Assembly (NCBI GenBank): GCA_023898385.1
Contig: CP060220.1
Coordinates: 806,001 to 870,000, forward strand
From: Pseudobdellovibrionaceae bacterium
Lineage (GTDB): Bacteria; Bdellovibrionota; Bdellovibrionia; Bdellovibrionales; UBA1609
Reading direction: 5' to 3'
DNA: 64,000 nucleotides
Both the position numbers and the translations under genes were made by a program. Of the stretch, positions 42,632 through 51,839 are shown piece after piece; positions within the stretch are counted from its first letter, which is position 1, and each line of letters starts with the position of its first letter. The notes under the pieces were generated by a model. That model was not told where the DNA came from, ran no database searches, and saw nothing but the letters and a program-made list of their open reading frames with translations.

Positions 42632-43603
42632 ATGTGGGCCGCACTTTTTCCAGGCCAAGGCAGTCAGCATGTGGGCATGGGAAAGTTTCTATTTGAAAAC
42701 TTCACCACGGCCCGTTTGCGTTTTGAAGAGGCCAGCGACATTTTAGGTACAGACTTTAAACGCCTTTGTTTTGAAGGTCCCGAGTCTGACCTCGCCCTCA
42801 CTGAAAACACTCAGCCGGCACTCCTTTTGGTTTCCACTTGTGCTTTTCAATGCTTTAGCGAAGAGACATCATTTCAACCTCTGGCTGCCGCTGGTCATTC
42901 TGTTGGCGAGTATGCGGCTGTGGTGGCTGGTGAAAGTCTACGGTTTTCAGACGCGATAAAGGCCGTCAAAACTCGAGGACAGTCCATGCAGCAAGCCGTG
43001 CCCGTGGGCGAAGGGGGCATGGCCGCGGTGATGGGCCTTGACGAGGCTCAGGTTCGACACATGTGTCTGTGGGCCGAAGAACAATCTGGGTTTACCCCAC
43101 TGGAGCCAGCTAATTTCAATGCCCCCGGGCAAATTGTGATCAGCGGCAATCAAAAAGCCATTGACTGGCTCAAAGAGAACCTCACTAAAGACATATTTAA
43201 ACCGGCCCCCTCTAAAGTTCGAATAATTCCACTTAAAGTGTCGGCCCCTTTTCATTGTTCAATGATGAAGCCCGCTCGTGAAATTATGCACAATGTGTTA
43301 CATAATTTAGAGTTCTCACGTAGCCAGTTTCCCATCGTGCAGAACGTTGACGCTCAAAATTACTCGTCCGGTAATTCCCTTAGGCAACACCTTATTGAAC
43401 AGGTCGACTCTCCCGTGCGCTGGATCCAATGCGTCGAAAAACTTCGAGATCTGGGTGCCACTCAGGTTATTGAATTTGGCTCCGGACAGGTTCTGTCAGG
43501 TTTAGTGAAGAAAATTGACAGCGAACATTTAGCTACGTTTAATATGAATGCTTTAGATGAATTTAAGGCCGTCGTATCGGCCTACAACCAGGACAACGCA
43601 TGA
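42632..43603 (+). CDS. fabD: Malonyl-CoA:ACP transacylase (FabD)
   Basis: This 323-residue protein has FPGQGSQ near the start, the nucleophile motif GHSVGEYAAV (Ser90), and APFHCSMM with the catalytic His. It loads malonyl groups onto acyl carrier protein for elongation. It lies three bases after fabH and overlaps fabG by four bases (ATGA), so translation is coupled in the operon. Confidence 0.94.
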   Translation: MWAALFPGQGSQHVGMGKFLFENFTTARLRFEEASDILGTDFKRLCFEGPESDLALTENTQPALLLVSTCAFQCFSEETSFQPLAAAGHSVGEYAAVVAGESLRFSDAIKAVKTRGQSMQQAVPVGEGGMAAVMGLDEAQVRHMCLWAEEQSGFTPLEPANFNAPGQIVISGNQKAIDWLKENLTKDIFKPAPSKVRIIPLKVSAPFHCSMMKPAREIMHNVLHNLEFSRSQFPIVQNVDAQNYSSGNSLRQHLIEQVDSPVRWIQCVEKLRDLGATQVIEFGSGQVLSGLVKKIDSEHLATFNMNALDEFKAVVSAYNQDNA

Positions 43604-44337
43604 CGGTTCAAGGTAAAAAAATTGTGATCACTGGCAGTTCTCGAGGAATTGGTGCTGCCATAGCCAGGCAACTGGCCGCATCGGGCGCTCATGTGGCTGT
43701 CACCTATGCCGGTTCTGAGTCTTCGGCAAAGTCCGTTATTGATTCCCTAGACGGTGATGGCCATCTTTGTGCTCATTTGGATGTTCGTGATTCTGAGTCG
43801 GTCACCACGTGTTTTAAATCTATACTTGAAACCTTTGGTCAAATCGACGGACTCGTCAACAACGCAGGGATCACCAAAGATCAGTTGATCTTACGAATGA
43901 AAGACGAAGATTTTGATGAAGTGATCCAAACTAACCTACGCGGCACGTTTCTCTGCACAAAATCTGTGTTAAAACCTATGATGAAGGCGCGGTCAGGATC
44001 CATTGTGAATATCACAAGTGTGATCGGCCAAATGGGTAACCCAGGACAAGCTAACTATGCGGCCAGTAAAGCCGGTATTGAGGCTTTTTCTAAATCGGTG
44101 GCCAAAGAGCTAGGGTCCCGTGGTATTCGGGTCAACTGCGTGGCTCCAGGTTATATTGTGACCGAAATGACCGAGGCGTTGAACGAACAACAAAAATCAG
44201 CCATATTGCCAAATATTCCGCTCAATAGCCTGGGTGATGTAAATGATGTGGCTAAAGCCGTTCAGTTTTTACTCAGTGAAGATGCTAAGTACGTGACAGG
44301 GCAAACCTTAAGCGTTAATGGCGGAATGCACATGTGA
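43600..44337 (+). CDS. fabG: 3-oxoacyl-ACP reductase (FabG)
   Basis: This 245-residue short-chain dehydrogenase has [11 protein letters not shown] (cofactor loop with an Arg for NADPH), NNAG, the SDR catalytic residues in [20 protein letters not shown] and PGYIVTEM. It reduces 3-oxoacyl-ACP in each elongation cycle. It is in its standard place between fabD and acpP and has the standard length. Confidence 0.95.
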   Translation: MTVQGKKIVITGSSRGIGAAIARQLAASGAHVAVTYAGSESSAKSVIDSLDGDGHLCAHLDVRDSESVTTCFKSILETFGQIDGLVNNAGITKDQLILRMKDEDFDEVIQTNLRGTFLCTKSVLKPMMKARSGSIVNITSVIGQMGNPGQANYAASKAGIEAFSKSVAKELGSRGIRVNCVAPGYIVTEMTEALNEQQKSAILPNIPLNSLGDVNDVAKAVQFLLSEDAKYVTGQTLSVNGGMHM

Positions 44338-44380
44338 TTGGTTTTTTATAAATTATAACGCTTTTACTTTGGAGGAACAA

Positions 44381-44620
44381 ATGTCAGGCGTGGATGCACA
44401 GGTAAAGAAAATTATTGAAGAACAACTGGGCGTAGAGGGTGATCGTGTAAAACCCGAGGCCTCATTTATTGATGATCTTGGCGCCGACAGCTTAGATATC
44501 GTTGAATTGGTTATGGCTATGGAAGAAGCCTTCGACATGGAGATCCCTGACGAAGAAGCTGAAAAGCTGAAGACGGTACAAGATGTGACCAGTTACATTG
44601 AAAGCAAAGGCAAGGCTTAA
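44381..44620 (+). CDS. acpP: Acyl carrier protein
   Basis: This 79-residue acidic protein has the phosphopantetheine site [12 protein letters not shown] (Ser37). Its ribosome-binding site GGAGG is optimal at spacing to ATG 44381, as expected for a very highly expressed protein. It carries growing acyl chains. The stop codon shares a base with the start of fabF. Confidence 0.96.
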   Translation: MSGVDAQVKKIIEEQLGVEGDRVKPEASFIDDLGADSLDIVELVMAMEEAFDMEIPDEEAEKLKTVQDVTSYIESKGKA

Positions 44621-45906
44621 TGAGCCATATCAGTTCAGAGAGCATCTTTAAACGCCACTCGCGCGAACAACGACGAGTGGTTGTGACGGGAATGGGAATG
44701 CTAACTCCATTGGGGTTAACATTGACTGAATCTTGGGATGCGGTTGTCAACGGACAATCCGGCATCTCCACCATCACCCAATTTGATGCCTCTGAACTAG
44801 ACTCGCAAATAGCCGGTGAAGTAAAAAATTTCGATCCGGATCCTTTTGTTCCTAAAAAAGAGCAAAAAAAAATGGATCGTTTCATTCATTTTGCAATGGC
44901 CGCATCCGAAATGGCCATTTTAGATGCAGGATTAGGCTATGATGAAATTGCTGGCCTTCGCTCGGGCGCATTGGTCGGCGTGGGCATTGGCGGATTACCC
45001 CTTATTGAACGCCAACATGAAGTGCTCACCACACGGGGAGCTAGTCGCATCACACCCTTTTTCATTCCTGCCTGTATCACGAACCTGGCCTCTGGCCAGA
45101 TCAGTATGCGTTGGGGACTTAAGGGGCCAAACTTTTCTGTGACCTCAGCCTGCGCCTCGGGAAATCACTCCATTGGCGAAGCGGCCAAATTCATTATGAA
45201 TGGTGAAGCCGACATTATGATTGCCGGTGGCAGCGAAGCCACCATTTCTCCTTTGGCTGCTGGTGGTTTTGCGGCCATGAAAGCCTTATCCACTCGCAAC
45301 AGCTCTCCGGAAACAGCCAGCCGCCCTTGGGACGTAGACAGAGATGGGTTTGTGTTAAGTGAAGGGGCCGCCATCCTTGTGCTTGAAGATTTTGAACACG
45401 CCGAAAAACGCGGCGCCCGTATCTATGGCGAACTTCGGGGGTACGGCGTGTCTTCTGACGCCTATCATATGTCAGCGCCGTCTCCTGGTGGCGAAGGGGC
45501 TGCTCGGGCTATGAAATCGGCCATTACAAATGCTTACCTCAATGTTGAAGACATTGGTTATATAAATGCTCACGGCACCAGCACTCCTGTGGGTGACTCC
45601 ATTGAAACCCAAGCGATAAAATCTGTATTCGGTGATCACGCCTATAAACTCTGGATCAGCAGCACGAAAAGCATGACAGGACACACACTAGGGGCCGCTG
45701 GCGCCATTGAAAGCGTATTTAGTTTGATGACGCTGACAAAGAGTGTGGCACCACCCACAATCAATCTTGATAGCCCCAGCGAAGATTGTGATTTGGATTA
45801 TGTGCCCGGCGTAGCTCGAGAACGAAATTTTGATCATGTCATCAATAACAGTTTTGGTTTCGGTGGCACCAACGCTTGTTTGGTTTTTTCTAAAATTAAC
45901 TCTTAA
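44620..45906 (+). CDS. fabF: 3-oxoacyl-ACP synthase II (FabF)
   Basis: The 428-residue ketosynthase has its Cys nucleophile in TSACASGNHS and the two His residues in NAHGTSTPVGD and KSMTGHTLGAAG. A short N-terminal extension (16 residues) precedes RRVVVTGMGMLTPLG. It elongates acyl-ACP by two carbons. Starting with the last base of the acpP stop codon, it completes the core type II operon. Confidence 0.94.
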   Translation: MSHISSESIFKRHSREQRRVVVTGMGMLTPLGLTLTESWDAVVNGQSGISTITQFDASELDSQIAGEVKNFDPDPFVPKKEQKKMDRFIHFAMAASEMAILDAGLGYDEIAGLRSGALVGVGIGGLPLIERQHEVLTTRGASRITPFFIPACITNLASGQISMRWGLKGPNFSVTSACASGNHSIGEAAKFIMNGEADIMIAGGSEATISPLAAGGFAAMKALSTRNSSPETASRPWDVDRDGFVLSEGAAILVLEDFEHAEKRGARIYGELRGYGVSSDAYHMSAPSPGGEGAARAMKSAITNAYLNVEDIGYINAHGTSTPVGDSIETQAIKSVFGDHAYKLWISSTKSMTGHTLGAAGAIESVFSLMTLTKSVAPPTINLDSPSEDCDLDYVPGVARERNFDHVINNSFGFGGTNACLVFSKINS

Positions 45907-45927
45907 ATCACTCAGGGAGCGGTATTT

Positions 45928-46380
45928 ATGTCGCAAAACCCCCAGATAAAGCGCCTTTTTATTGGAACTGACCATGCGGGACTCGGCCTGAAAGAGTGGT
46001 TACAGAAAGAACGTCCTCGTCTACCATGGGAAGACCACGGCTGTTTTAACACAGAAAGAGTGGACTTCCCTGACTTTGCCGATAAAGTGGCTCAGGCTAT
46101 CGTCGACACCACAGACTTTGGCGTATTGATCTGCGGATCTGGACAAGGGATGGCCATACGAGCTAATAGATACCCCCACATACGGGCGGCCCTTTGCTGG
46201 ACACCTGAAGTGGCCCGCCTGAGCCGCGAACACAACAATGCTAATGTTCTCTGCCTAGGCCAGCGACTGATTTCGCCAGACATGGCACTGAAAATTCTTG
46301 ATGATTTTTTGAATACGGGTTTTGCAGAAGGTCGACACACCTGCCGTGTTGAAAAACTCTCACGCCCCATAATACCTTGA
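45928..46380 (+). CDS. rpiB: Ribose-5-phosphate isomerase B
   Basis: The 150-residue protein has [13 protein letters not shown] at the front, [21 protein letters not shown] (active-site Cys with the phosphate-binding loop) and [15 protein letters not shown], all RpiB landmarks. It interconverts ribose-5-phosphate and ribulose-5-phosphate in the pentose phosphate pathway. It lies between fabF and glyA, a common arrangement before glyA. Confidence 0.92.
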   Translation: MSQNPQIKRLFIGTDHAGLGLKEWLQKERPRLPWEDHGCFNTERVDFPDFADKVAQAIVDTTDFGVLICGSGQGMAIRANRYPHIRAALCWTPEVARLSREHNNANVLCLGQRLISPDMALKILDDFLNTGFAEGRHTCRVEKLSRPIIP

Positions 46381-46394
46381 AAGGACACACGCCC

Positions 46395-47630
46395 ATGAGT
46401 CTTAAACAAACTGATTCTGAAGTGGCTAAATACATTGCCCAAGAACTCGATCGCCAAGAATATGGCCTTGAAATGATCGCCTCTGAAAATTACGTTTCAA
46501 AAGAGGTTCTTGAAGCACAAGGGTCGGTTTTGACAAACAAATATGCCGAAGGCTATCCGCGAAAACGTTATTACGGTGGCTGTGAGTTTGTGGATGAAGT
46601 GGAGCAACTGGCTATTGACCGCGCCAAACAACTCTTCTTAGCTGAGCATGTTAACGTACAACCCCATTCGGGGTCGCAGGCCAACATGGCGGTTTACTTG
46701 GCCGCCGCTCAACCGGGATCCAAAGTGCTTGGGATGGACCTCTCGCATGGAGGTCATCTCACACATGGTTCGCCTGTGAACTTTAGCGGTTTTTTATATA
46801 ACCCCGTTCACTATGGACTAGACCCTGAGACCCATCAGTTGAACTACAATCAAATTGCTGACTTAGCTAAAGAACATAAACCTCAAATTATTATTGCCGG
46901 ATACAGCGCTTACCCTAGAACTTTAGATTTCAAAGCTTTTCGTGAAATCGCAGACAGTGTTGGCGCAGTTTTAATGGCCGACATTGCCCATATTGCAGGG
47001 ATCGTGGCTGCCGGCGAACACCAATCCCCTATTCCCTATGCCGACTACACTACCACCACCACTCATAAAACCTTGCGTGGCCCGCGAGGCGGGATGATTC
47101 TCACAAGAGAAGATCTGGGTAAAGGTGTGAACTCTAAAATTTTTCCGGGCATCCAAGGCGGTCCACTTGAGCATGTGATCGCAGCAAAGGCCGTGGCCTT
47201 TGGTGAAGCCCTGAAACCAGAATTTAAAACTTACATCAAGCAAGTTCTTGTTAATGCTAAAGTGTTGGCCGAGGTTCTGGTGGAGCGAGGCTTTCACCTT
47301 GTCACTGGGGGTACGGAAAATCATTTGATCTTGCTGGATCTTTCAACAAGAGATGACCTCACTGGCAAAGAGGGAGAAATCGCCCTGGATACGGCAGGCA
47401 TCACGGTTAACAAAAATACCGTACCCAATGAAAAGCGCTCACCCTTTGTGACCAGTGGCCTTCGCATTGGAACGCCTGCATTGACCACACGGGGAATGAA
47501 AGAAGCAGAAATCAAAATTGTGGCTCATTGGATTGCTGATGTCCTCAATGATCACACCAACGAAGATTTACAAAAAAATGTACGACATCAAGTTAAAGAA
47601 CTTTGTCAGCAATTTCCGCTCTATTCATAA
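46395..47630 (+). CDS. glyA: Serine hydroxymethyltransferase
   Basis: The 411-residue PLP enzyme has [10 protein letters not shown] near the start, [10 protein letters not shown] and [14 protein letters not shown] with the PLP lysine. It interconverts serine and glycine, giving methylene-tetrahydrofolate. It starts at ATG 46395 after an rpiB-derived AAGGA. The 3' end overlaps the next gene, read in another frame. Confidence 0.95.
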   Translation: MSLKQTDSEVAKYIAQELDRQEYGLEMIASENYVSKEVLEAQGSVLTNKYAEGYPRKRYYGGCEFVDEVEQLAIDRAKQLFLAEHVNVQPHSGSQANMAVYLAAAQPGSKVLGMDLSHGGHLTHGSPVNFSGFLYNPVHYGLDPETHQLNYNQIADLAKEHKPQIIIAGYSAYPRTLDFKAFREIADSVGAVLMADIAHIAGIVAAGEHQSPIPYADYTTTTTHKTLRGPRGGMILTREDLGKGVNSKIFPGIQGGPLEHVIAAKAVAFGEALKPEFKTYIKQVLVNAKVLAEVLVERGFHLVTGGTENHLILLDLSTRDDLTGKEGEIALDTAGITVNKNTVPNEKRSPFVTSGLRIGTPALTTRGMKEAEIKIVAHWIADVLNDHTNEDLQKNVRHQVKELCQQFPLYS

Positions 47631-48243
47631 GAGAGGTCTGATCCTGACCCTATTTTTTGTGATGACGGCTTGTTCGGGGTTGCGCAGCACCCAGGGCGTC
47701 TACAAAAGCTCATCGGGCTATTCCGGAATGGGTGAGTTTTCGGGGCCGGGTTCACTGTCACAGCCCGAATACGAAGGGCCAATGCCAGCGCCTGAGGATG
47801 ACGGTGATCCCAGAAATTATGTTACGCCAAAGGGGCTCCCCGCTCCTTCTGGCCCGTTTACTCTCACCCCACCTGTGCAGCGCATGCGAATCACTCAAAG
47901 ATTTGCAAACCCGAAAAACCCACGCCACCAGGGCATTGACATTGGAGGCCGCATTGGCACACCGATCTATGCGGCTCACGAGGGCGTTATTGTTTATGCG
48001 GGCACCGGCTTTAAGGGTTATGGTCGATTAATTATTATTGAGTTTGATAAAACCTGGGCCAGCCTTTACGCTCACATGAGTGTTCTTCGAATGAAGACGG
48101 GAGACACTGTACGGCCGGGCCAAGAAATAGGGCTTATGGGGAAATCCGGTCGTGTCACCGGAGTGCACTTACACTTTGAACTGCTTAAAAATAAACAGCC
48201 TGTTGACCCGCTCGAGTACTTTTCTACTTCTGTGGCGCTTTAA
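47578..48243 (+). CDS. M23-family LytM endopeptidase, lipoprotein
   Basis: The product from ATG 47578 is about 221 residues and has a lipoprotein signal ending VMTAC. The C-terminal LytM domain carries HQGIDIGG (HxxxD zinc ligands) and HLHFEL (HxH), so it should be an active zinc endopeptidase that cuts peptidoglycan cross-links. A Pro/Gly-rich linker separates the lipid anchor from the domain. The start lies 53 bases inside glyA in another frame; a longer start at 47518 is less likely. Confidence 0.8.
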   Translation: MYDIKLKNFVSNFRSIHKRGLILTLFFVMTACSGLRSTQGVYKSSSGYSGMGEFSGPGSLSQPEYEGPMPAPEDDGDPRNYVTPKGLPAPSGPFTLTPPVQRMRITQRFANPKNPRHQGIDIGGRIGTPIYAAHEGVIVYAGTGFKGYGRLIIIEFDKTWASLYAHMSVLRMKTGDTVRPGQEIGLMGKSGRVTGVHLHFELLKNKQPVDPLEYFSTSVAL

Positions 48244-48336
48244 CAGGCAAAGAACTGTTCGCAGAATAAACGAAATTTGTTCTTACTGAAAACCAACTCG
48301 CGACAGGATGTCGCAACAAAACGAAGTCGGGTGCCC

Positions 48337-49176
48337 ATGCGGGATTATCGAGAGATTCTGATCAATGAGCTTGAACAACGACAGCTCAACAATGAGAACT
48401 ACTCGCTTCGTGCTTTTGCACGAGATCTTGGGGTGGCTCCATCGCGCCTCTCAGAAATTCTTCGAGGAAAACAAGGGCTTTCTCGCGAACGCGCTCGCCA
48501 GGTGTCAAAAAAGCTGGGTTACGATGAAACGGGGCAACAGTATTTTTGCAACCTTGTTGACCTTCAACACGCTCGCAGTGCTATGGAGCGGGAGCGGGCC
48601 AAAAAACAACTCGAAAACCAAGCCAATCTTAACTCCATTCAACAAATAAAATCTGAACTTAAGTTTTTAAACCACTGGTACGATCTTGCCCTGAGGCGAC
48701 TGACACAGGTTAAGGGGTTTGAATCTGACCCGCAGTGGATTGCCCATCGTCTGGGCATTTCGGTATTGGCCGCAGAACAAGCCATTGAGCAATTGGTCGC
48801 AAATGGTCTGTTAAAAAAAGACGAAAGCGGTCACTTGAGTATTTGTGAAAATATCGCCACCGGATCGAAGAATGTTCACCCTGAATATTCTGAAGAAATT
48901 AAGAATTTGTATACTGGATTTTTTGAGCGGGCCATTGAGGCGCGCCTAGATCATCCCATCGATTACCGGGACCACTCGGCCCATGTGTTTGCAATTAACT
49001 ACGATCAGGTTCAAAAAATAAAGGCTTTCTTAAGAAAGCTTGAAGATGAAATTGACGCCGAGACCTATCTGAGCGAAGAAAAAGACGCCGTGTATTGCTT
49101 GGCCACACAGTTTTTTTGTATCGAGAAAAACCCTCCTCAATTTGGTAAGGCGACCACTGGCAAAAAACCATCTTGA
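48337..49176 (+). CDS. TIGR02147-family regulator
   Basis: The 279-residue protein begins MRDYREILINELEQR, then a helix-turn-helix (YSLRAFARDLGVAPSRLSEI, GLSRERARQVSKKLGY) and a long helical C-terminal part with LNHWYDLALRRLTQ and a winged-helix-like segment (WIAHRLGISVLAAEQAIEQL). This is the TIGR02147/DUF4423 layout, which is abundant in Bdellovibrio-type bacteria and Fibrobacteres. It probably regulates a specific gene set; the target is unknown. The longer start (TTG 48277) is less likely than ATG 48337. Confidence 0.82.
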   Translation: MRDYREILINELEQRQLNNENYSLRAFARDLGVAPSRLSEILRGKQGLSRERARQVSKKLGYDETGQQYFCNLVDLQHARSAMERERAKKQLENQANLNSIQQIKSELKFLNHWYDLALRRLTQVKGFESDPQWIAHRLGISVLAAEQAIEQLVANGLLKKDESGHLSICENIATGSKNVHPEYSEEIKNLYTGFFERAIEARLDHPIDYRDHSAHVFAINYDQVQKIKAFLRKLEDEIDAETYLSEEKDAVYCLATQFFCIEKNPPQFGKATTGKKPS

Positions 49177-49574
49177 TCCCAACTTTAGTTCACCTCTTTA
49201 AAGGATTCCCTCCCAAAAAGAGTCTCATCGCTTCAAAGAACATGCGCCTTGGCCTTTTCTCACTTATATCTTTCAAATCTGACCCAAAATTAGGCGAATA
49301 TGTTGCCTTACTTGTAGCCGCCTTAATAGTACACAATTAGCTTTGTTTATTCGATCTTTAAAAATATATGTTCGGCCCTGTTCTGTGGCAGCAGTTTTTC
49401 TTAACAAACTCAAAGGGTTATTTGAAACTTCGTCGGTCCACATCTGTGTTCTGTGTTGTTCTATTAAATTTATGAATTCAACTCTTTACCCTCATCCTTT
49501 GCTGCAACAAACAGCTCTCCTGAAGTCGGTACTCGAGTTGAACTGTCTTCACCTCTCCAGACACACTGGGATTC
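49177..49574. other. Intergenic stretch with a 53-bp repeat copy
   Basis: There is no gene in these 398 bases. A 53-bp segment at 49275-49327 has a diverged partner at 62336-62388. The rest is AT-rich and may hold the promoter of the PP-loop operon (TTTATTCGATCT to TATATG-like elements near 49350); no box is certain. Confidence 0.4.
49275..49327. repeat. 53-bp intergenic repeat, copy A
   Basis: This segment matches 62336-62388 at 42 of 53 positions without gaps; most differences are transitions, and GGCGAAT, GTTG, CTTA and GCCGCCT are shared blocks. It lies upstream of the PP-loop operon. Whether it is an expressed RNA, a DNA element or a decayed gene piece cannot be told from two copies. 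Confidence 0.6.
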
Positions 49575-50723
49575 ATGGATGCAGAAAAAGTATTTCGAAG
49601 AGAAGCCACACTCACTGACTGGGTCGCTCGTCATGCCTGGGGCAAAATTAAAAAAGCGCTACCGCATAAGTTTGTAAAGCGCTGCGCCATCTGTATTTTG
49701 CCTGAGACACATTCTCCGCTGAACAAAGATGGGATCTGTCCTGAATGCGAAGGGGGCACGAAAAGATCAGGGCCCGCGACACCTCAAGATGACCCGCATC
49801 GATCCCAATGGACTGAATCGTTGCATTTAATTTTACAATCAGCCTGCCACTCCGGCGGCGGCGCCTACGACGCGCTTTTGCTTTTTAGCGGAGGCAAAGA
49901 TAGCACTTACATGCTGAAGCAAATTCAAGAGCAGCACCCCACACTGCGCCTTCTCTTGTTGCTTGTGGACAACGGGTTTTTAAGCCCCATCGCGGTAAAC
50001 AATGCCAAATCGGTCATCCAACACTTTGATGTTGATTTTGTGCACTGGAAACTGAACCCCCGTTTCGTTGCAAAAGTGTTTAGAACAGGGTTTTTAAACC
50101 TACACTTGCAAAAAAACTACAGCCTTATTGATTTACTCGACGGGCAGATGACTTTCGATACGGCCAGAATCCTGGCTTCAAAACTTGAAATCCCCCTGGT
50201 CCTGTGCGGGCTTGGTCGCACTCAACTTGAAAATGTTTTTGGTTCCATTGGCTTTGAAATGACAGAAAAAGAAGAGGCCAATCCCTTTGAGTCTCAGGCG
50301 GGACTCCATCTAGAAGATTTGTTTTCTGATGACGAAGTGAAGTACTGGTTTCATCGAGGTTCAACTAAAGTCCCGCCTCGTTTCCTAATGCCTCTTGTGG
50401 CCTGGGGCACAGGTGAAAATGAAGTTTTAGAACACCTGCGACCTACGGGGCTAATTTCAAGCCATCACACAAGTCCCCTACTGACCAACAATCAAATTAT
50501 ACCGCTTATTGGAATTGTTGAAGTGCGACGATTTGGATTCAGCACATTTGAAGTGGAGTTTGCAAAAACCATTCGCCAGGGGCAGGCCGATCGGACTTAC
50601 TGGCTCAATATTTTTCAAATGCTCGAATACTCGGCCCATACTGGACATTTTATGGGGGCCACTTTTGACTCCACACTGTCTCAATTGGATTTGACGCGAC
50701 AACAACTCGGCTTAAGGGAGTGA
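49575..50723 (+). CDS. PP-loop ATPase, sugar-amidotransferase-like (WbpG/PseA type)
   Basis: The 382-residue protein has an N-terminal zinc knuckle (KRCAICILPE then DGICPEC, CxxC twice), the PP-loop LLFSGGKDSTYMLKQI and ENVFGSIGFEM, as in the N-acetyl-sugar amidotransferase group that uses ATP to add an amidine or amide to a sugar. It is usually found in O-antigen or flagellin glycosylation loci. Here it is first in an operon with a reductase and an acyl ligase, 3 bases ahead of the former. The true substrate is therefore open. Confidence 0.75.
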   Translation: MDAEKVFRREATLTDWVARHAWGKIKKALPHKFVKRCAICILPETHSPLNKDGICPECEGGTKRSGPATPQDDPHRSQWTESLHLILQSACHSGGGAYDALLLFSGGKDSTYMLKQIQEQHPTLRLLLLLVDNGFLSPIAVNNAKSVIQHFDVDFVHWKLNPRFVAKVFRTGFLNLHLQKNYSLIDLLDGQMTFDTARILASKLEIPLVLCGLGRTQLENVFGSIGFEMTEKEEANPFESQAGLHLEDLFSDDEVKYWFHRGSTKVPPRFLMPLVAWGTGENEVLEHLRPTGLISSHHTSPLLTNNQIIPLIGIVEVRRFGFSTFEVEFAKTIRQGQADRTYWLNIFQMLEYSAHTGHFMGATFDSTLSQLDLTRQQLGLRE

Positions 50724-50726
50724 TCA

Positions 50727-51839
50727 ATGGCTCACTACCTGATATCCGGGGCTACCGGCGTTCTTGGCAGCCACATCTTTAGATCAATTTTCAATAAGGG
50801 CCATCAAGTTACGCTCATGCTTCGTGGCCGCACCGAAGAAGAGCGAAGAGCACGCCTTAAAGAACTCGTCCTATTCTACAATTTGCCTCAAGAGGCCGTG
50901 GATCAAGTTCGCCTTTTGCACTTTGACCTCAGTCGACCTCATTTAGATATGAACCTTGAAGAGGCCAAAGAAACTTTCTCAAGCGCCGATCATTTCATTC
51001 ACAGCGCCGCCAGTGTTCGACTCAATCAAACACCAGAGCAGGCTCGGACCATGGCCATACATGGCACCAAAAAACTTTTAGAGTTTTGCGAGCGATGGGG
51101 ATTTCCCAATCACTTAAAGAAAGTGGAGTACATCTCCACCGTGGGGGTTGGGGGTAAAACTTTTTCTGAGCTTCCTGAGGCGTTTATTCATGAAACGAGG
51201 GATTTTCATAATAACTACGAAATGGCCAAATCAGAATCTGAGGATTTTATTGAACAAAAAATCCTTCAGGGCCTGCCCATCACCGTCCATCGACCCAGCA
51301 TGATCATTGGCAACACCTATACCGGCGCTATTTTGCATTTTCATATTTTCTACACCCTCATCCAATTTTTAAGTGGTCAGATGACGGGTGGATTCCTGCC
51401 CACATTAGGACAGCGCAAGCTTGATGTGATCCCCGTGGACTTTGTCTCTCACGCCATCACGTCGGCCGCCATAGACCAAAACACCCGAGGTAAAGTTTTG
51501 CATTTATGTTCTGGCCCCGAGTATTCAATTCCTCTGCTTGAGCTCTCAATCTTGAGCAGAACGCAGCTCTCAAGCCATCACATTAAATTACCTGCCCTTA
51601 AGTGGATCCCGCAGGTGTTGGCTCTGGCTCTCTCAAAAGCAACGACCTACCTGCCAAAACATCCCGCCACCCGCACATTGAAATCGTTACCGCATTTTTT
51701 GAATTACCTCTCTACAAAACAAGAATTTTTAAACACTGACACAAAAGCGTGGCTTAAAACCCATAATCTGGCCGTGCCAACCCCGGAAGCCTATCTGCCT
51801 GCCGTCTTTGATTATTGGATACGGAGAACTCATGAGTGA
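50727..51839 (+). CDS. Thioester / fatty acyl-CoA reductase-like SDR
   Basis: The 370-residue enzyme has an extended-SDR cofactor motif ISGATGVLGSHI and the catalytic pair in NNYEMAKSES (YxxxK). The long alpha-helical C terminus (LKWIPQVLALALSKATTYL, SLPHFLNYL) resembles NAD_binding_4 reductases that turn acyl thioesters into aldehydes or alcohols. The product of the following acyl ligase would be a natural substrate. The two genes overlap by eight bases. Exact substrate unknown. Confidence 0.75.
   Translation: MAHYLISGATGVLGSHIFRSIFNKGHQVTLMLRGRTEEERRARLKELVLFYNLPQEAVDQVRLLHFDLSRPHLDMNLEEAKETFSSADHFIHSAASVRLNQTPEQARTMAIHGTKKLLEFCERWGFPNHLKKVEYISTVGVGGKTFSELPEAFIHETRDFHNNYEMAKSESEDFIEQKILQGLPITVHRPSMIIGNTYTGAILHFHIFYTLIQFLSGQMTGGFLPTLGQRKLDVIPVDFVSHAITSAAIDQNTRGKVLHLCSGPEYSIPLLELSILSRTQLSSHHIKLPALKWIPQVLALALSKATTYLPKHPATRTLKSLPHFLNYLSTKQEFLNTDTKAWLKTHNLAVPTPEAYLPAVFDYWIRRTHE

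Noticed and set aside
48277..48336. Longer start (TTG) of the TIGR02147-like gene
   Set aside because: ATG 48337 begins with the usual DYR motif at the family's normal position.
49343..49618. ORF of 91 codons upstream of the PP-loop gene
   Set aside because: No ribosome-binding site, low-complexity composition and overlap with the better supported gene at 49575.
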